Source of the DNA: Quercus robur
Lineage: Eukaryota > Streptophyta > Magnoliopsida > Fagales > Fagaceae
Assembly: GCF_932294415.1 (NCBI RefSeq)
Contig: NC_065535.1
Coordinates: forward strand, 85,643,862-85,707,861
Direction of reading: 5' to 3'
Length of the DNA stretch: 64,000 bases
Shown one piece after another: positions 22,220-32,705 of the stretch (its first letter is position 1; each line of letters opens with the position of its first letter). The translations under genes and the position numbers were made by a program. The notes below the pieces were generated by a model. It was not told the origin of the DNA and ran no database searches. It saw only the letters and a program-made list of their open reading frames with translations.

Positions 22220-24314
22220 GACATTGTTGATGCCCACTTTGGCAAGGAGACCCAATAATAGGAAGAAGCCCAACAATATGGGAGGGAATAAAGAAGAAAG
22301 AATTAGCAAATTGAGAAGAAAACCATTAAGCTCGAATGACATGAATAATGATCCATAGGCTTGTAAAATAGTGAAAGGGCCTCAAAGAAAGCAAGCGGGC
22401 CCAAAAGAGTCCAAAGAAAGAAGTAGTAAATCTATGAGCATTATGAGAAATGAAAGCAAGCAAAAATGGACCGAAGGAGCCCAAAGGAAGGAACTAAGCA
22501 AATGGGGTTGGTGGAAAAGCCTATAAACCCCGAAAGTAAAGGATATGGTAATTTGGGTCAAGGAAGCCCAAAAGACTTAGCAAAAGCCCATGGGAATCAA
22601 GGATTGGAATGGGCCGAAAATGCCCGAGGAAATGAAACGGGTCAAGGATGCCCAAAGGAATAAAATGGACCAAGGAAGCCTCAAAGGGATGAAATGGGCT
22701 AAGGAAGCCTAAAACAGCGTGAGTATAATCCCAACGATAGCATTGGGCAAGCAGAAGGAAAGTGTACAGCAGGCCTAAAAGAGAGCTAGCAAGTACAAGT
22801 CAAATGATAACATGGTAGAAACAACGGGGCGACATGGCAATGGTGTCAACCGACACACAAAGAGGGTAAGGGTTGGATTGAAGAAGGAAAGGCCCATGCC
22901 CAAGCAAGACCCAGCTTAGGGAGGAGGCAAGATATAAAGAATGAAAATCTAGTGACTCATCCAAGCCACAAAAGGTCAAGAATGAGTAACATAACATGTA
23001 GCGAAGATCAGACAAGCCCCTAGGTCATGGCAAAGCATGAACAACAGACAAGCCATGGACAAACATGGAATTGGAGCACGCAGAAGGCTCAAGCACCACC
23101 CACTTGTACCCAGCCAATACAGGAGTGGTGGGTCATGGGTTAGAAGTAAGAGAGGGTATGGTCTGGCAGTGGGGAGAAGGGGGAAGCCTATTTTGGGGTT
23201 CTCGCTTAAGCTCTTTTGGGGGAAATGTCCTGCTGGGATGACATTCCACCCAAAAGAGGGAAAGATGAGTTGAAACCACTAGGTGCATGCCATAGGGGTT
23301 AGTAAGAGAGAATGCCCACCCTTATCTGGTTGAGAATGCCACGGAGAGCAAGAAAACAAAATAAAACTCTTTTTTCTGGGAATGAAATGTGGCACGACCA
23401 TCATAGGTAATTGGTGACGGTTGGGTAGCCGACAGACTAGTGGGTGGTCTGGGAAGGATACCTATATTAGGACAAAAGCAATTAAGGGGTAAAACAGTAA
23501 AAACCCGTCATGACAGGCAGTATAAAATGGGTCTTAGCTGTGCATAGTAGGAACAACGGAGGAGAATAGAAGAAGGGGGAAGGAAAACAGGAGAGATAAA
23601 ACAAGAGAAAAACAAGTAAGAAAAGGAGTGAAAGATAAGAGAGAAAATAGGAAACTTAGAAAAGGAAAAAGGAATCAGAAAGGAAAAACAAAGAGTGAGC
23701 AAAAGTGTGATGGTGGGCACGGACCAATAGGCTATTCCCTTCTCTCCCTCTAATAGCCTGCTCTATAGTGAGGATTAAGGAATTTGAGGCTAAGCCATCT
23801 AGACCCATTCTCTCAAAGTGGGCAATTTCTGTGGCAGGACTTTCCTGTGAGATTGTCCACATTGAAGAGTGGTTCCCTTCCTGGACTTGACTCTGTTTAG
23901 AAATCAAGCATGGCAGACTAATCATTCTTCCTTTTATTGATTAAGTATTAGTATTATTTCATTTTCTTTTTTATTGTTGTTATTAACTCATTTCTGCTGC
24001 ATTTATATCATTGTATTATTTCCTCTTTTAGTAAGAAAATGATTTAGTTTTTTTTTTTTTTTTGGCTTATAGTAAGCATATTCTTCTTATTTTTGTCATA
24101 TTACACCTGCCTGCCATAACTCTTTTTGTAACAACATCCTCCGCCTTGGGCACGTGTCCAAGGTCCCAGCAAAGGGGTTTTAGCTTATGCACAAGTTGGC
24201 TAGGGGTGTGTTGCAGTCAAGCCAGTCCTAACTCTCCTACCCCAGAACCATTCGGCTGTAACGCGGCAAGAGACAGTGCAGCCTAGAGTTGCAAAAAAGG
24301 CCCACCACAGACAT
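22220..24314 (+). mobile_element. 2.1-kb solo LTR
   Basis: The segment 22225-24309 begins TGTTGATGCCC and ends CCCACCACA (TG...CA) and is flanked by GACAT on both sides (22220-22224 and 24310-24314), the 5-bp duplication of an LTR element. Its ends are not repeats of each other, so it is one LTR rather than a short complete element. A TATAAAATGG box at about 23521-23530 would drive rightward transcription, which sets the strand. Length and lack of genes suit a large Ty3/gypsy-type LTR left by recombination; the family is inferred. Confidence 0.7.
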
Positions 24315-24962
24315 TATTTGTAGGTTTAGCAACGTGAAACAATAATGTGAATAAGGTCCTATTCTTATAGGATTCACTTCACATTAAGATAAATCAAAAT
24401 CTTTCTATAAAAGAAAAAAAAGTCAAAATCCGGTAACGCCTGAACCTACATTACATACATGTATTTATCTATATATGATTTTTTTACGTTAATATTGTCA
24501 ATAATAATTTTAAACAAAAAAAAATCATTGTAATTTATATATATCATTAATAATAAGTGTTTAGCATATCACCCATGCACTTTTTTTGTGTGAAAAAAAA
24601 AAACCATGTCTTAGCACAAAAAATTAATTATTTTTTTAATAATTTTTTTCTCTTCTAATTTTTTTTTCCTCTTGAGCTATATAAAGTAATTTTCCACTAA
24701 ACTAGCAATATTTAAATTTTAAAAAAGTGAAAATTAGTGGGCTTTTCTAAGTACAAGTATACAACGGCCCAGAGGTGGAGACACTGATTTTAGTTGAGAA
24801 TACAACTTCGAATTCCTACAGAATTCAGTGAACAATATTAGAGTCTGAAACTTGTTATGAATTTCCACCAAGGCACTAACCGTGACTCCACAATTCCTAA
24901 TTTGGTAATCCCCATAGAACTCGGTTTTTAACAAAGGTTAAGGTTAAACCTCAAAACTATTC
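24315..24962. other. intergenic, no gene seen
   Basis: AT-rich with A- and T-runs. It may contain upstream promoter sequence of the CDC48-like copy. Confidence 0.4.
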
Positions 24963-24970
24963 TTATAAAT
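24963..24970 (+). promoter_or_regulatory. TATA box upstream of the CDC48-like copy
   Basis: TTATAAAT lies 88 bp before the ATG at 25058, followed by a pyrimidine-rich leader. If it was a working promoter, the copy was not a simple promoterless retrocopy. Confidence 0.4.
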
Positions 24971-25273
24971 ACATACCGCCACGTACTCCCCAACACCAAA
25001 ACTACTCTTGCTTTTGTTTTGTTTTGTTGTTTCCTTTGTTTCTATTTAGTCAATAACATGGCAGAGCAAGTATCAACATCCATGGATTCCCCGAATGAGA
25101 AGAAGAAGAAGAAGGCTCCCTGTAAAAACACTTTCAATTTTATAGACAAAACTCTCTCAATCTCACAGTTACTCTATCAATCAAACTAGGTAGAAAAAAC
25201 AAAGAGAGAAAATAGACTGAATAATATCAAGTATTATTATCAACAAAGAGTACAATACAATCTATGAATACAA

Positions 25274-25310
<37 letters not shown>

Positions 25311-25371
25311 TATATATACAGTAACTTACAAAATATACAGTAACTTACAAACACTTACGATCGAGCTCAAA

Positions 25372-25385
25372 TGGCTCTGATACCA
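25372..25385 (-). other. pararetrovirus primer-binding site
   Basis: The minus strand reads TGGTATCAGAGCCA, complementary to the 3' end of initiator tRNA-Met, which primes caulimovirid minus-strand DNA. It lies beside the terminal overlap, which explains where the circle was opened. Confidence 0.8.
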
Positions 25386-25610
25386 AATGGGGGTAAGCTA
25401 CTAATTACAGAGGGGGAGCGTGCCGATCTGGGCAGACTCAGTGTGGAAGTGTAAATAGGTTACAAATGTAGTTCTGGTACATTGGTAAACTAGGGGAGAA
25501 GAGGAGGGAGACATGCTGGTTTTACAAAGTATTTCTGAATACAATGTGAAACTGAGCTTCTGAGGTATTCCTAAGAATTAAGCCTGCTGAAGACTGATGC
25601 CAAAGGTCCC

Positions 25611-25617
25611 TTTTATA
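25611..25617 (-). promoter_or_regulatory. pregenomic RNA promoter of the pararetrovirus
   Basis: The minus strand reads AACTATAAAAGGGACC, a strong TATA box placed after ORF2 and before the primer site, as expected for the promoter of a terminally redundant RNA. Upstream (25730-25880) CACTGTTCA and related words recur many times on the minus strand and may be activator sites. Confidence 0.6.
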
Positions 25618-25949
25618 GTTGAGGAGAGCTTTGGATAAGATCAGGAGACTGCTGAAATCACGGAGAGTAATTTGCTTTTACTGAAGGTAGATTCTTTTCC
25701 ACCGAAAGCAAACAGTGTTTTCCATGATTCTGTCTGGGGTACTGTAGAATGAACAGTGACTGGTCACTGTTTATGAACAGTGATTTGTCCCCTTGCTTTT
25801 CTGGAATAGTGACTCTGCATAGTGTTATGGACTGTGCAGTGAATAGTGATTTGTCTGCATGCAGGTACTGTTCTGAATAGTAACCGGTTCTTTGCAGAGG
25901 TGAATTCTGAGCTTCCGGAGGCTGTTCTGGAGCGTCTGGGAATTACATA

Positions 25950-27254
25950 CTAATCACTGTCCAGATTATAACCATCATAAGGATCTTGTGAATCCTGGAA
26001 TGGGTCAATCGGGACACGGTTGCACGAGGCTTCAGAAGAGGCAGGAGAATTCTTTTCTTCTGACTCTAATTGTGCAGATTGAAGGAGTAGCTGTTGGGCA
26101 AGATCTTTGAGTTCCCTGCTTGATTTCCCGGAAAGTACTGAATCAAGGCTGGACTGTGATCTTGTGCAATGAGCTATTGGTTTCTGGACTGGAAGAGGAA
26201 ATTCTTTATACATTTTGGTGATAGCATCAGTTGGTCTAAACTTATCCCACCATTTTGTAAAGAATTCCCTATCGAGCAGATTTTGGTTTATAGCATAATT
26301 CCACAAGCAAATCCAGTGGATCTTGTATCGAGCTGTCATATGCAAGATGGCTGGAAACTGTGAAGAATGCTTATCAGTCTGGAATTTGGAACCGAAATAT
26401 CTTAGTGCATCCTGAAGAGGTTCTGGGAAGTTTTGAGGAGTTGATCCAAACATTTCCCACCATTTGAGGAACCACGAAGGTATCTGTCCCTTGAAGTTTT
26501 TGTCAAACTGAATGAACCATGAGTGATCATAGGTCTCAGTTTGGAAGAATAATACCTTTTCAAAAGCATCCATGTAATCATAGTAATTGTACAGGGGTTC
26601 TGAGCCCTTGAGTACTGTAAGTGTTCTGAGAGTGGAGGGATGTCCCCAATCTTTGCAGCTTACAAAACTCTGTATTGTGAACTTGTGATACAGGACAACT
26701 AAGGGATTATCTCTGTCTCTGATGTCTTCTATTCTGGCAGACTTTTCTTGTGTGAGAATGCCTTTATAGAATCTGATGCTCTTTTCTGGGCTTTTGGGAA
26801 GGAAATGCCATTCAGGGGGTAAAACTTCCATTGCTAGTGCCAGTGGATCCGTTACATGGGCCAGGTGTGGCTCAATATAAGAGATATGCTGAACAAAAGG
26901 TTTCTTGATATAAGAAGCTCTGCCTGTTCTAGGAGGGAGAGTATAAGAAGATTGCTTAGACACGATCGGACCAAAGGGTTCTTCAACTTTGTATGGAGCT
27001 AAAACTGATTTGGGAGGAAGTGTGGCTAAAGCAGAACTGTAACTGTGTTGTCCTTGGGGCCTTTGGTAATTTGGTTTTGGGATTGTGGAGACCAAATAAC
27101 GATTGGCTACAATGGATGGTGACACAGGTGAAACTTTGGGTGAACTGGAGAAAGGTACTAAAGGGCCAGGGTTCTGTGCCTGACTAGTACTCCTAGTGGT
27201 TTGTTGTTTAGGCATTTTTGGGGGTTGGGATTGTACGGGTTTCTTCCCGGACAT
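25950..27254 (-). CDS. pararetrovirus ORF2, unknown function, uninterrupted
   Basis: A 434-codon frame starts at the ATG at 27254 (MSGKKP) and overlaps the end of ORF1 by 47 bases in another frame. The first 120 residues are rich in Pro, Ser and Gln. The rest is a folded-looking domain with many Trp residues, including WFLKWWEMF and FFTKWWDKF. Downstream ORFs in this family have unknown or transactivator-like roles; I cannot assign one. It is the only viral frame here with no stop codon, although the rest of the genome is broken. An alternative upstream ATG at 27281 is possible. Confidence 0.6.
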   Translation of the reverse strand: MSGKKPVQSQPPKMPKQQTTRSTSQAQNPGPLVPFSSSPKVSPVSPSIVANRYLVSTIPKPNYQRPQGQHSYSSALATLPPKSVLAPYKVEEPFGPIVSKQSSYTLPPRTGRASYIKKPFVQHISYIEPHLAHVTDPLALAMEVLPPEWHFLPKSPEKSIRFYKGILTQEKSARIEDIRDRDNPLVVLYHKFTIQSFVSCKDWGHPSTLRTLTVLKGSEPLYNYYDYMDAFEKVLFFQTETYDHSWFIQFDKNFKGQIPSWFLKWWEMFGSTPQNFPEPLQDALRYFGSKFQTDKHSSQFPAILHMTARYKIHWICLWNYAINQNLLDREFFTKWWDKFRPTDAITKMYKEFPLPVQKPIAHCTRSQSSLDSVLSGKSSRELKDLAQQLLLQSAQLESEEKNSPASSEASCNRVPIDPFQDSQDPYDGYNLDSD

Positions 27255-29520
27255 TTTGTTCTGGACTCTGCAAAAATTCACGGGTCAAGAAGTCAGGGAT
27301 ACTGTTTTGAGTCCCTGCTATGAATTCAATGTCAAAATCGAAAACTGAAAGAATAGCTTGCCAACGTGCAAAAATTTGTTTTGATGCAATGTTTTGAACA
27401 TCTTTTTCTAAAACATGTTTTGCAGATTTACAGTCAATTCTTAATAAAAACTTTTGATTCAAAAGATCACTTTGAAATTTTGAAATGCATAGTACTACAG
27501 ATAAAATTTCTTTTTTAATAGTACTGTAATTAAGTTGAGTGGGAGTCCAAATTCCTGAATGAAAACAGACAATTTGTTCTGGGGAAGTGAGACTAGCACG
27601 CTGAAGGAGAATGCCGCCATAACCAATGTTAGAGGCATCAGTCTGTACTACTTTGAAGGAATTTTCAGAGGGGATTCCAAGGCAAGGAAGTGTCTTGACA
27701 AATTTCTTGATTTGTTGAACAACCAGTGTATGAGTGGGTGTCCAAGGAGGAGGATTGGCTCGGAGTCTATCAAAAAGAGGCTTGCATTGTTGCCTAAGGT
27801 TTTGATAGAAATCAGAAATGTAGTTGAGGGATCCTAAGAACCTTTGAAGCTGGGTCTTTTCTAGGATCTCATCTGGAAACTTTTCTGCAAACTGTATAGC
27901 CCTGTCTATGGGTTTGATGACGCCATGTTTTATATCAAAACCTAAGAACCTGACATTTGTTTGGAAAAGCTTAATCTTTGGGGCCGAGACAACAAGACCA
28001 TTTTTCTTGATGGTTTGGAAGAACGTTCTAAGATGCTTCCAATGTTTGTCTAGGGATTCAGAGAAGATGAGTACATCATCAATGTACACAATTGTATGAC
28101 TGGAGAATGGATTAAAAATCTCATTCATGATGTTTTGGAATTCAGAAGGTGCATTTTTGAGACCAAAGGGCATCACATTCCATTCGTAATGGCCAAAGGG
28201 TGTGGTAAAGGCTGTCTTGTACCTATCAGACTCACTGATTTGTATCTGCCAAAAACCACTCTTCATGTCAAACTTACTGAAGACCACTACTTTACTAAGC
28301 CTGTTAACTAAGTCTCTTTTGTTGGGGATTGGGTACCTAATCCACTCTAAGACTTTGTTAAGGGGTTTGTAATTTATGACAAGTCGAGGAACACCTCTTT
28401 CAATCTCAGCATTTTTTTGGACATAAAAGGCTGGGCAAGACCATGGTGACCTAGAGTTTCTAATGATGCCTTTTCTAAGGAGATCCTCGATTTCTGCCTT
28501 ACATGTATCCATGAGGTTCTGGCTCATTTGGATGGGTCTAGCTTTGGTTGGGATGTCCTTTTCATGGAAATCTTTGACATAAGGTAGTGCAACTTCGTGC
28601 CTTTTCCTATGCCAAAAGGCTGTGGGAAGATCAGAGCAAACCTTATGCTTGAGTTCTTCTTCAAATTCTCTAATGTTGGATTGGAAACTCTTGCAGGCTA
28701 ATTGCTCATCAACTCTCTTGTAACTTAGTTCATTGCTAAGGTACTTAAGATGTTGGGTTTTGGCTTTTATAAGGTTAAGGGTCTTGGAGATAGAAACCTC
28801 ATGGAGACTATTGATGTCTTTAGGTTCGGGTCTCCTAAGAAACTTAAACTTGACTGGTTGGCCAAAAGGATGGGTAGTGATTCCTTCACTATCCGTGGTG
28901 AAAGGATATAACAGGCACATGAATGGGTTTCCTAAGATGACCCTATCTGTCATATTCTTAACAAGAACAAAGGTGGTTTTAAAACATGCATTGTCTTGGC
29001 AAACATGTGCTTTTGGGATTTTAAATTCAATATGCATTTTCCCACCACTTGCGGAGGTTAACCTTTCTCTGGTTTTCCGGAAGTATTTAGAGGGAATGAT
29101 TCCTTCTTGAATGCAGTTGAGATCGGCGCCTGAGTCTATTAAGGCAACTACCTCGAATTGAAAATCCTTGCTTATGACAATCCTGACTTTGGAATGCCAT
29201 TTCTGGAAGTTAATTCTACTGATGGTTTGCAAGAACGATCCATTGGATGATTCTGGTTTCATATTTGCAGTAGGATTAATAGTATCATCTATTTCTCCAT
29301 CAGAAGGGTTCTGTAATGAGATTTTGTCCTCATTGCCCTGGTGAGAAGTGTACTCTAGGTTTTTGACCCTTTGATCCATGAGACCATGATCAACCTTGAG
29401 GATGATTAATTCTTGCCTAAGGGTTATAACCTCAGACTTGGTATCCTTAATCTCTTTTTGGAGATCTTGGGTAGTTATCTCTTTCTTGGATTTGGTAAAT
29501 CTGTTGTAGATTTTTTCCAA
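27208..29520 (-). pseudogene. pararetrovirus protease-RT-RNase H region of ORF1
   Basis: This is the open part of the polyprotein after the last stop (770 residues). A coiled-coil-like Lys/Glu-rich N-terminus is followed by a retropepsin-type active site DSGAD (about 29125-29140), RT with an FDMKSGFWQI segment and the catalytic YIDD (about 28075), and RNase H starting at VVQTDAS (about 27645) and ending near FLTREF. No integrase follows, unlike Ty3 elements. It continues in the same frame as the coat-protein region above, separated only by the stop at 29611-29613, so it is the C-terminal part of one polyprotein rather than a separate gene. Confidence 0.85.
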
Positions 29521-29610
29521 GTCAACCTTGGGTTCCTGGTGCCTAGGTTCAGATGTACTGGCTTCTTTGACTAGGGTTTTGTGGAACTCACTAAGTCTTC
29601 GAGATTTCTC

Positions 29611-30639
29611 TTAAGGGTCCTTGATCTGTTTTATGAGATCTAGGAGAAGTCCTTCTTGCTTAGAAAGAACTTCGATAGTGTTGACTCTGCAACAACTATC
29701 TGTGCATGGTATAACTTCATCTGGACTACTAAAGGTGCTATCTGAGACTCTAGGAGAGGATGAATCTTGGTAGATCTGACAGATTTCTCGGTCGATAGAA
29801 CTATTTGGAGACATACTTTCTGGATGGTCAAGTTCTAAGGCTTTGGAAATATCTTCAGATACTAAGGAATGGGTAGGGGATTTGCCTGGACATTCTTTCT
29901 TGAAATGTCCTTTCTTTCCACACTTAAAGCATTTTCCTTTTGCTTTAGGTTTGAGAGTTTCCATAGGATTGGGGTTCTTTTTGTTATAGAAGCCTCTGGC
30001 TAACAGCTTTTGTCTTCTATATTCTCTGGAAACAATCCTTTCTCTGTGGAAATCTTTAAAGGCTGGGTTTCCTCTAAATTTGGATTTCCATTTCCTAGGA
30101 GGGAGTGGAGTTGTATTACCAAGCTGGTCGTCTAGTGGTTCTTTTTCCTTCTCACTTTCTGACGAGGGTTCATTAGAACTGCTAGAGGATATGTGGGCTT
30201 CTAAGACATTTACTTCTGGAGAGATTGGTTCCCCTACTTTCTGCACTAAATGCCTAACCTCAGCTGGTGGAATGGATTTTGTTGGGGTTTTGGTTTTGGC
30301 ATGGTTCTTTTTATGCCATTGGAAATGTTTCTCAAAGTATTCAAAGAAAGGATAATCTGCTTTTACCGTTCTCATGAATAACTTCCATTTCTCCAAAACT
30401 TCAACTTTTTGTTCTCTGGTATGGTTGGCTCGATAGGCTTCTCTTTTAACTCTGTTCTTTTCAGAATTAAATTCCTTTTCAAGCATGTCCATATCAGGGA
30501 TGAATTCCTTCGTCAATACTAGGAGCTGATAGTCGTATTCAGTTTCCTGCTGAATAGGATTTTTGAAATCAGATCCTGATGGTGAAGGAGGCTTGAGACT
30601 ATCTTGACTAGTGCTGTCATCTTCTTCTTGATCAGCCAT
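29611..30639 (-). pseudogene. pararetrovirus coat-protein region of ORF1
   Basis: This 342-codon open stretch is acidic at the start, Lys/Arg-rich in the middle, and carries a CCHC zinc knuckle (CFKCGKKGHFKKEC, about 29892-29933), the hallmark of caulimovirid capsid proteins, followed by a Ser-rich acidic tail. The frame is open upstream for another 110 codons to the stop at 30970-30972. The ATG at 30639 is therefore probably internal and not a true start. Confidence 0.8.
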
Positions 30640-30969
30640 TGAGTCTTGTTTGGCTGTGTAACAAGGGGTGCTAACCTGAGAGTGGTCTTTGACTCCTTGG
30701 AACAGTGGACCTAAGTCTCTTCTAGAGGTAGGAGCTCGTGTTCTAGACGAACTACTATACTGGGATGCAGGTCTATCTCTTAGAAGGATAGTTGGCTGCC
30801 TAAGGGGTTGGCGTAGATCTATTGATCTAGACCTGTGATGTAGATCTATGGGAGATCTGGGTGTCTCATAGTCTAATGGTGATCTAAACCTAGACTGATC
30901 AAAGCTTAATCTAACCGTTCCATCGGCTAGTTGCTGGATGATATCTAGATCTGGATTCCTAACAGGGTT

Positions 30970-31779
30970 CTAGACCTGTAGAGGATAATTCTCATTTTGT
31001 AAAGTCCATTGTGCTGGGAATGTTATTTCAGACCATTTCAGGGTTTTAGGTACCTGAACAATGGATCTAACATCCGAGGTTTGGATAAGAGTAGTTTCAC
31101 CTGGCTTTCTCTTATCGAATGCTTGAATGGACATATTGGTTCTCATGCACTTATAATACACCCTGTATATAAGAGCAATCTGTCTGGTGCCATGTAACAC
31201 AAGGTTTCCATGGGTTTTAATATTGAGAGTGTGGACCTTCAAGATGTGAGGGTCGTCAAGTGCGACTGTGAGGTTTGAGTAACAATCGAAGTGAACTGGA
31301 CCATTACTCAAACTGGATTCTATGGTTCCTAGGAGACTATCATTAAACCTGATGAGGCGAGTGTCTCTAAGGGCCATAAGGATTGAGTTGTTCAACCCTT
31401 CTCTGATCAATGGTTTTACTCCAACTTGGACAAGTCCTATATGGAGGAATTTATGATCTTTTTCCCTGTGAACTTTCACGGCTGCAGGGGACAACAAATA
31501 ACAGGTTTCATATTCCTTGTTAATGCTGTAGACTTGTTCTATAGTCCTAACATGGTAGTCCGTTCTGAAAGACTTTTTCAAGGACCATGAAGATGACTTA
31601 TAGACTTAGGTTGTGGGAACTTTGGGTATGTTCCAATCTCCTAACTTCTGATCTAGATCTGAAAGCTGGTACGACTCTGAGTTGATTGTTCCATCTTCTT
31701 GTGGAATGTCAGGAGGGTTTGTACTGCTAGATCTAATGGAAGTGGAAGAGTCACTCCTTCTAAGCATCCTATTTATCAT
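30970..31779 (-). pseudogene. pararetrovirus movement-protein region of ORF1
   Basis: Starting at the ATG at 31779, the frame reads through one stop (TAA, 31606-31608) to a TAG at 30970-30972. Downstream of the first stop it resembles the 30K-superfamily movement proteins of caulimovirids, which open plasmodesmata: a PLIREGLNNSILMALRDTR strand and helix, then an LLGTIESSLSNGPVHFDC core. The first 57 codons are Ser-rich. The two stops disrupt any full product. Confidence 0.75.
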
Positions 31780-32466
31780 TCTGGATTAAAAGCCTAAGAA
31801 ATCAATTACAACCTAGACTACCTTTATCTTCCAATTTCTGGATCTAACCTTAGATCTGAAACAGGGAGTGTATGGCTACCTTCCTATGATATGCTACCAC
31901 TTATGGCTGTTTCCGGATGCCGTCTGCGACTCTTGCTACTACTTATCGCTGTCGTTTATGTGAACTTTCCCTTACACGTTCCCTCAAACGCCTAACGCTC
32001 TCCTGGCTCACGGCTAACGGGGCTTGTTTCTCGATTTCTGTTCACGGCAACTTCAGGCTTATCGAGTAACAAAATCACACAGAACTGGACTTCTACCTAG
32101 ACTTATCGGGTAACATGTCCTCATAGAAACTGGTTTAGTACACATCTGTAAAAAATTGTGGGAAAGAAACAAAGACAAGAAGAAGAGGATATCTGGGAAG
32201 CAAAGGATTAGCTTAAACAGATAAACACAAAATAATAAACAGTTTGAATGAACGGGAGGCTCAGCCTACCACCAAAAGAAAGAACAGTATGAACAAACTG
32301 ATATGAAGTAGTAGATGAAAAATGCAACATATTGGAGTGGAAGTGCTATCAGAAAATAGATGTAAAACAAAATAATATTTGTTAGAGATAACATACTTCA
32401 AAGTAATGTATAACCACAAAATAATGGATAACTATGGCGGTATCACCGGCCAACTTGATTGAAAAT
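31780..32466 (-). other. pararetrovirus leader region
   Basis: Non-coding sequence between the terminal overlap and the first ORF1 ATG, about 690 bp, matching the long leaders of caulimovirid RNA. No further element was recognised. Confidence 0.6.
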
Positions 32467-32503
32467 CAAAATATACAGTAACTTACAAACACTTACGATC
32501 GAG

Positions 32504-32536
<33 letters not shown>

Positions 32537-32705
32537 TAGATAGATACATTAGATAATGGAAGAAGAGAGAAGCTTGGGAAATATGGAGTTTGTTACAATT
32601 GACTTTCAACCACTTCACACGTGCAATAACAGAACACCACACGTGAGATAACAAAATGCTTCAATAACTGATAATTCAAGCACCACAGAAACAACATTGT
32701 TAGGA

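Larger units (their letters stand above)
25329..32505 (-). mobile_element. endogenous pararetrovirus (caulimovirid, florendovirus-like)
   Basis: Minus-strand order is leader, movement protein, coat protein with zinc knuckle, protease-RT-RNase H, then a separate ORF2, without integrase or LTRs: the layout of Caulimoviridae. The same 39 bp stand at both ends (25329-25367 and 32467-32505), 7,138 bp apart, so one circular genome plus a terminal overlap was integrated. A tRNA-Met primer site lies just inside. Both junctions fall in TA repeats. A one-frame ORF1 followed by ORF2, together with TA-repeat targets, is what is known of florendoviruses. Three stops inactivate ORF1. The genus is inferred. 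Confidence 0.85.

Noticed and set aside
29640..30355. Other-frame ORFs in the viral coat region
   Set aside because: They overlap the zinc-knuckle frame without any motif of their own.
25329..32505. Ty3/gypsy retrotransposon as identity of the nested element
   Set aside because: A 30K-type movement protein is present, integrase and LTRs are absent, and the ends are only a 39-bp overlap of a circular unit.
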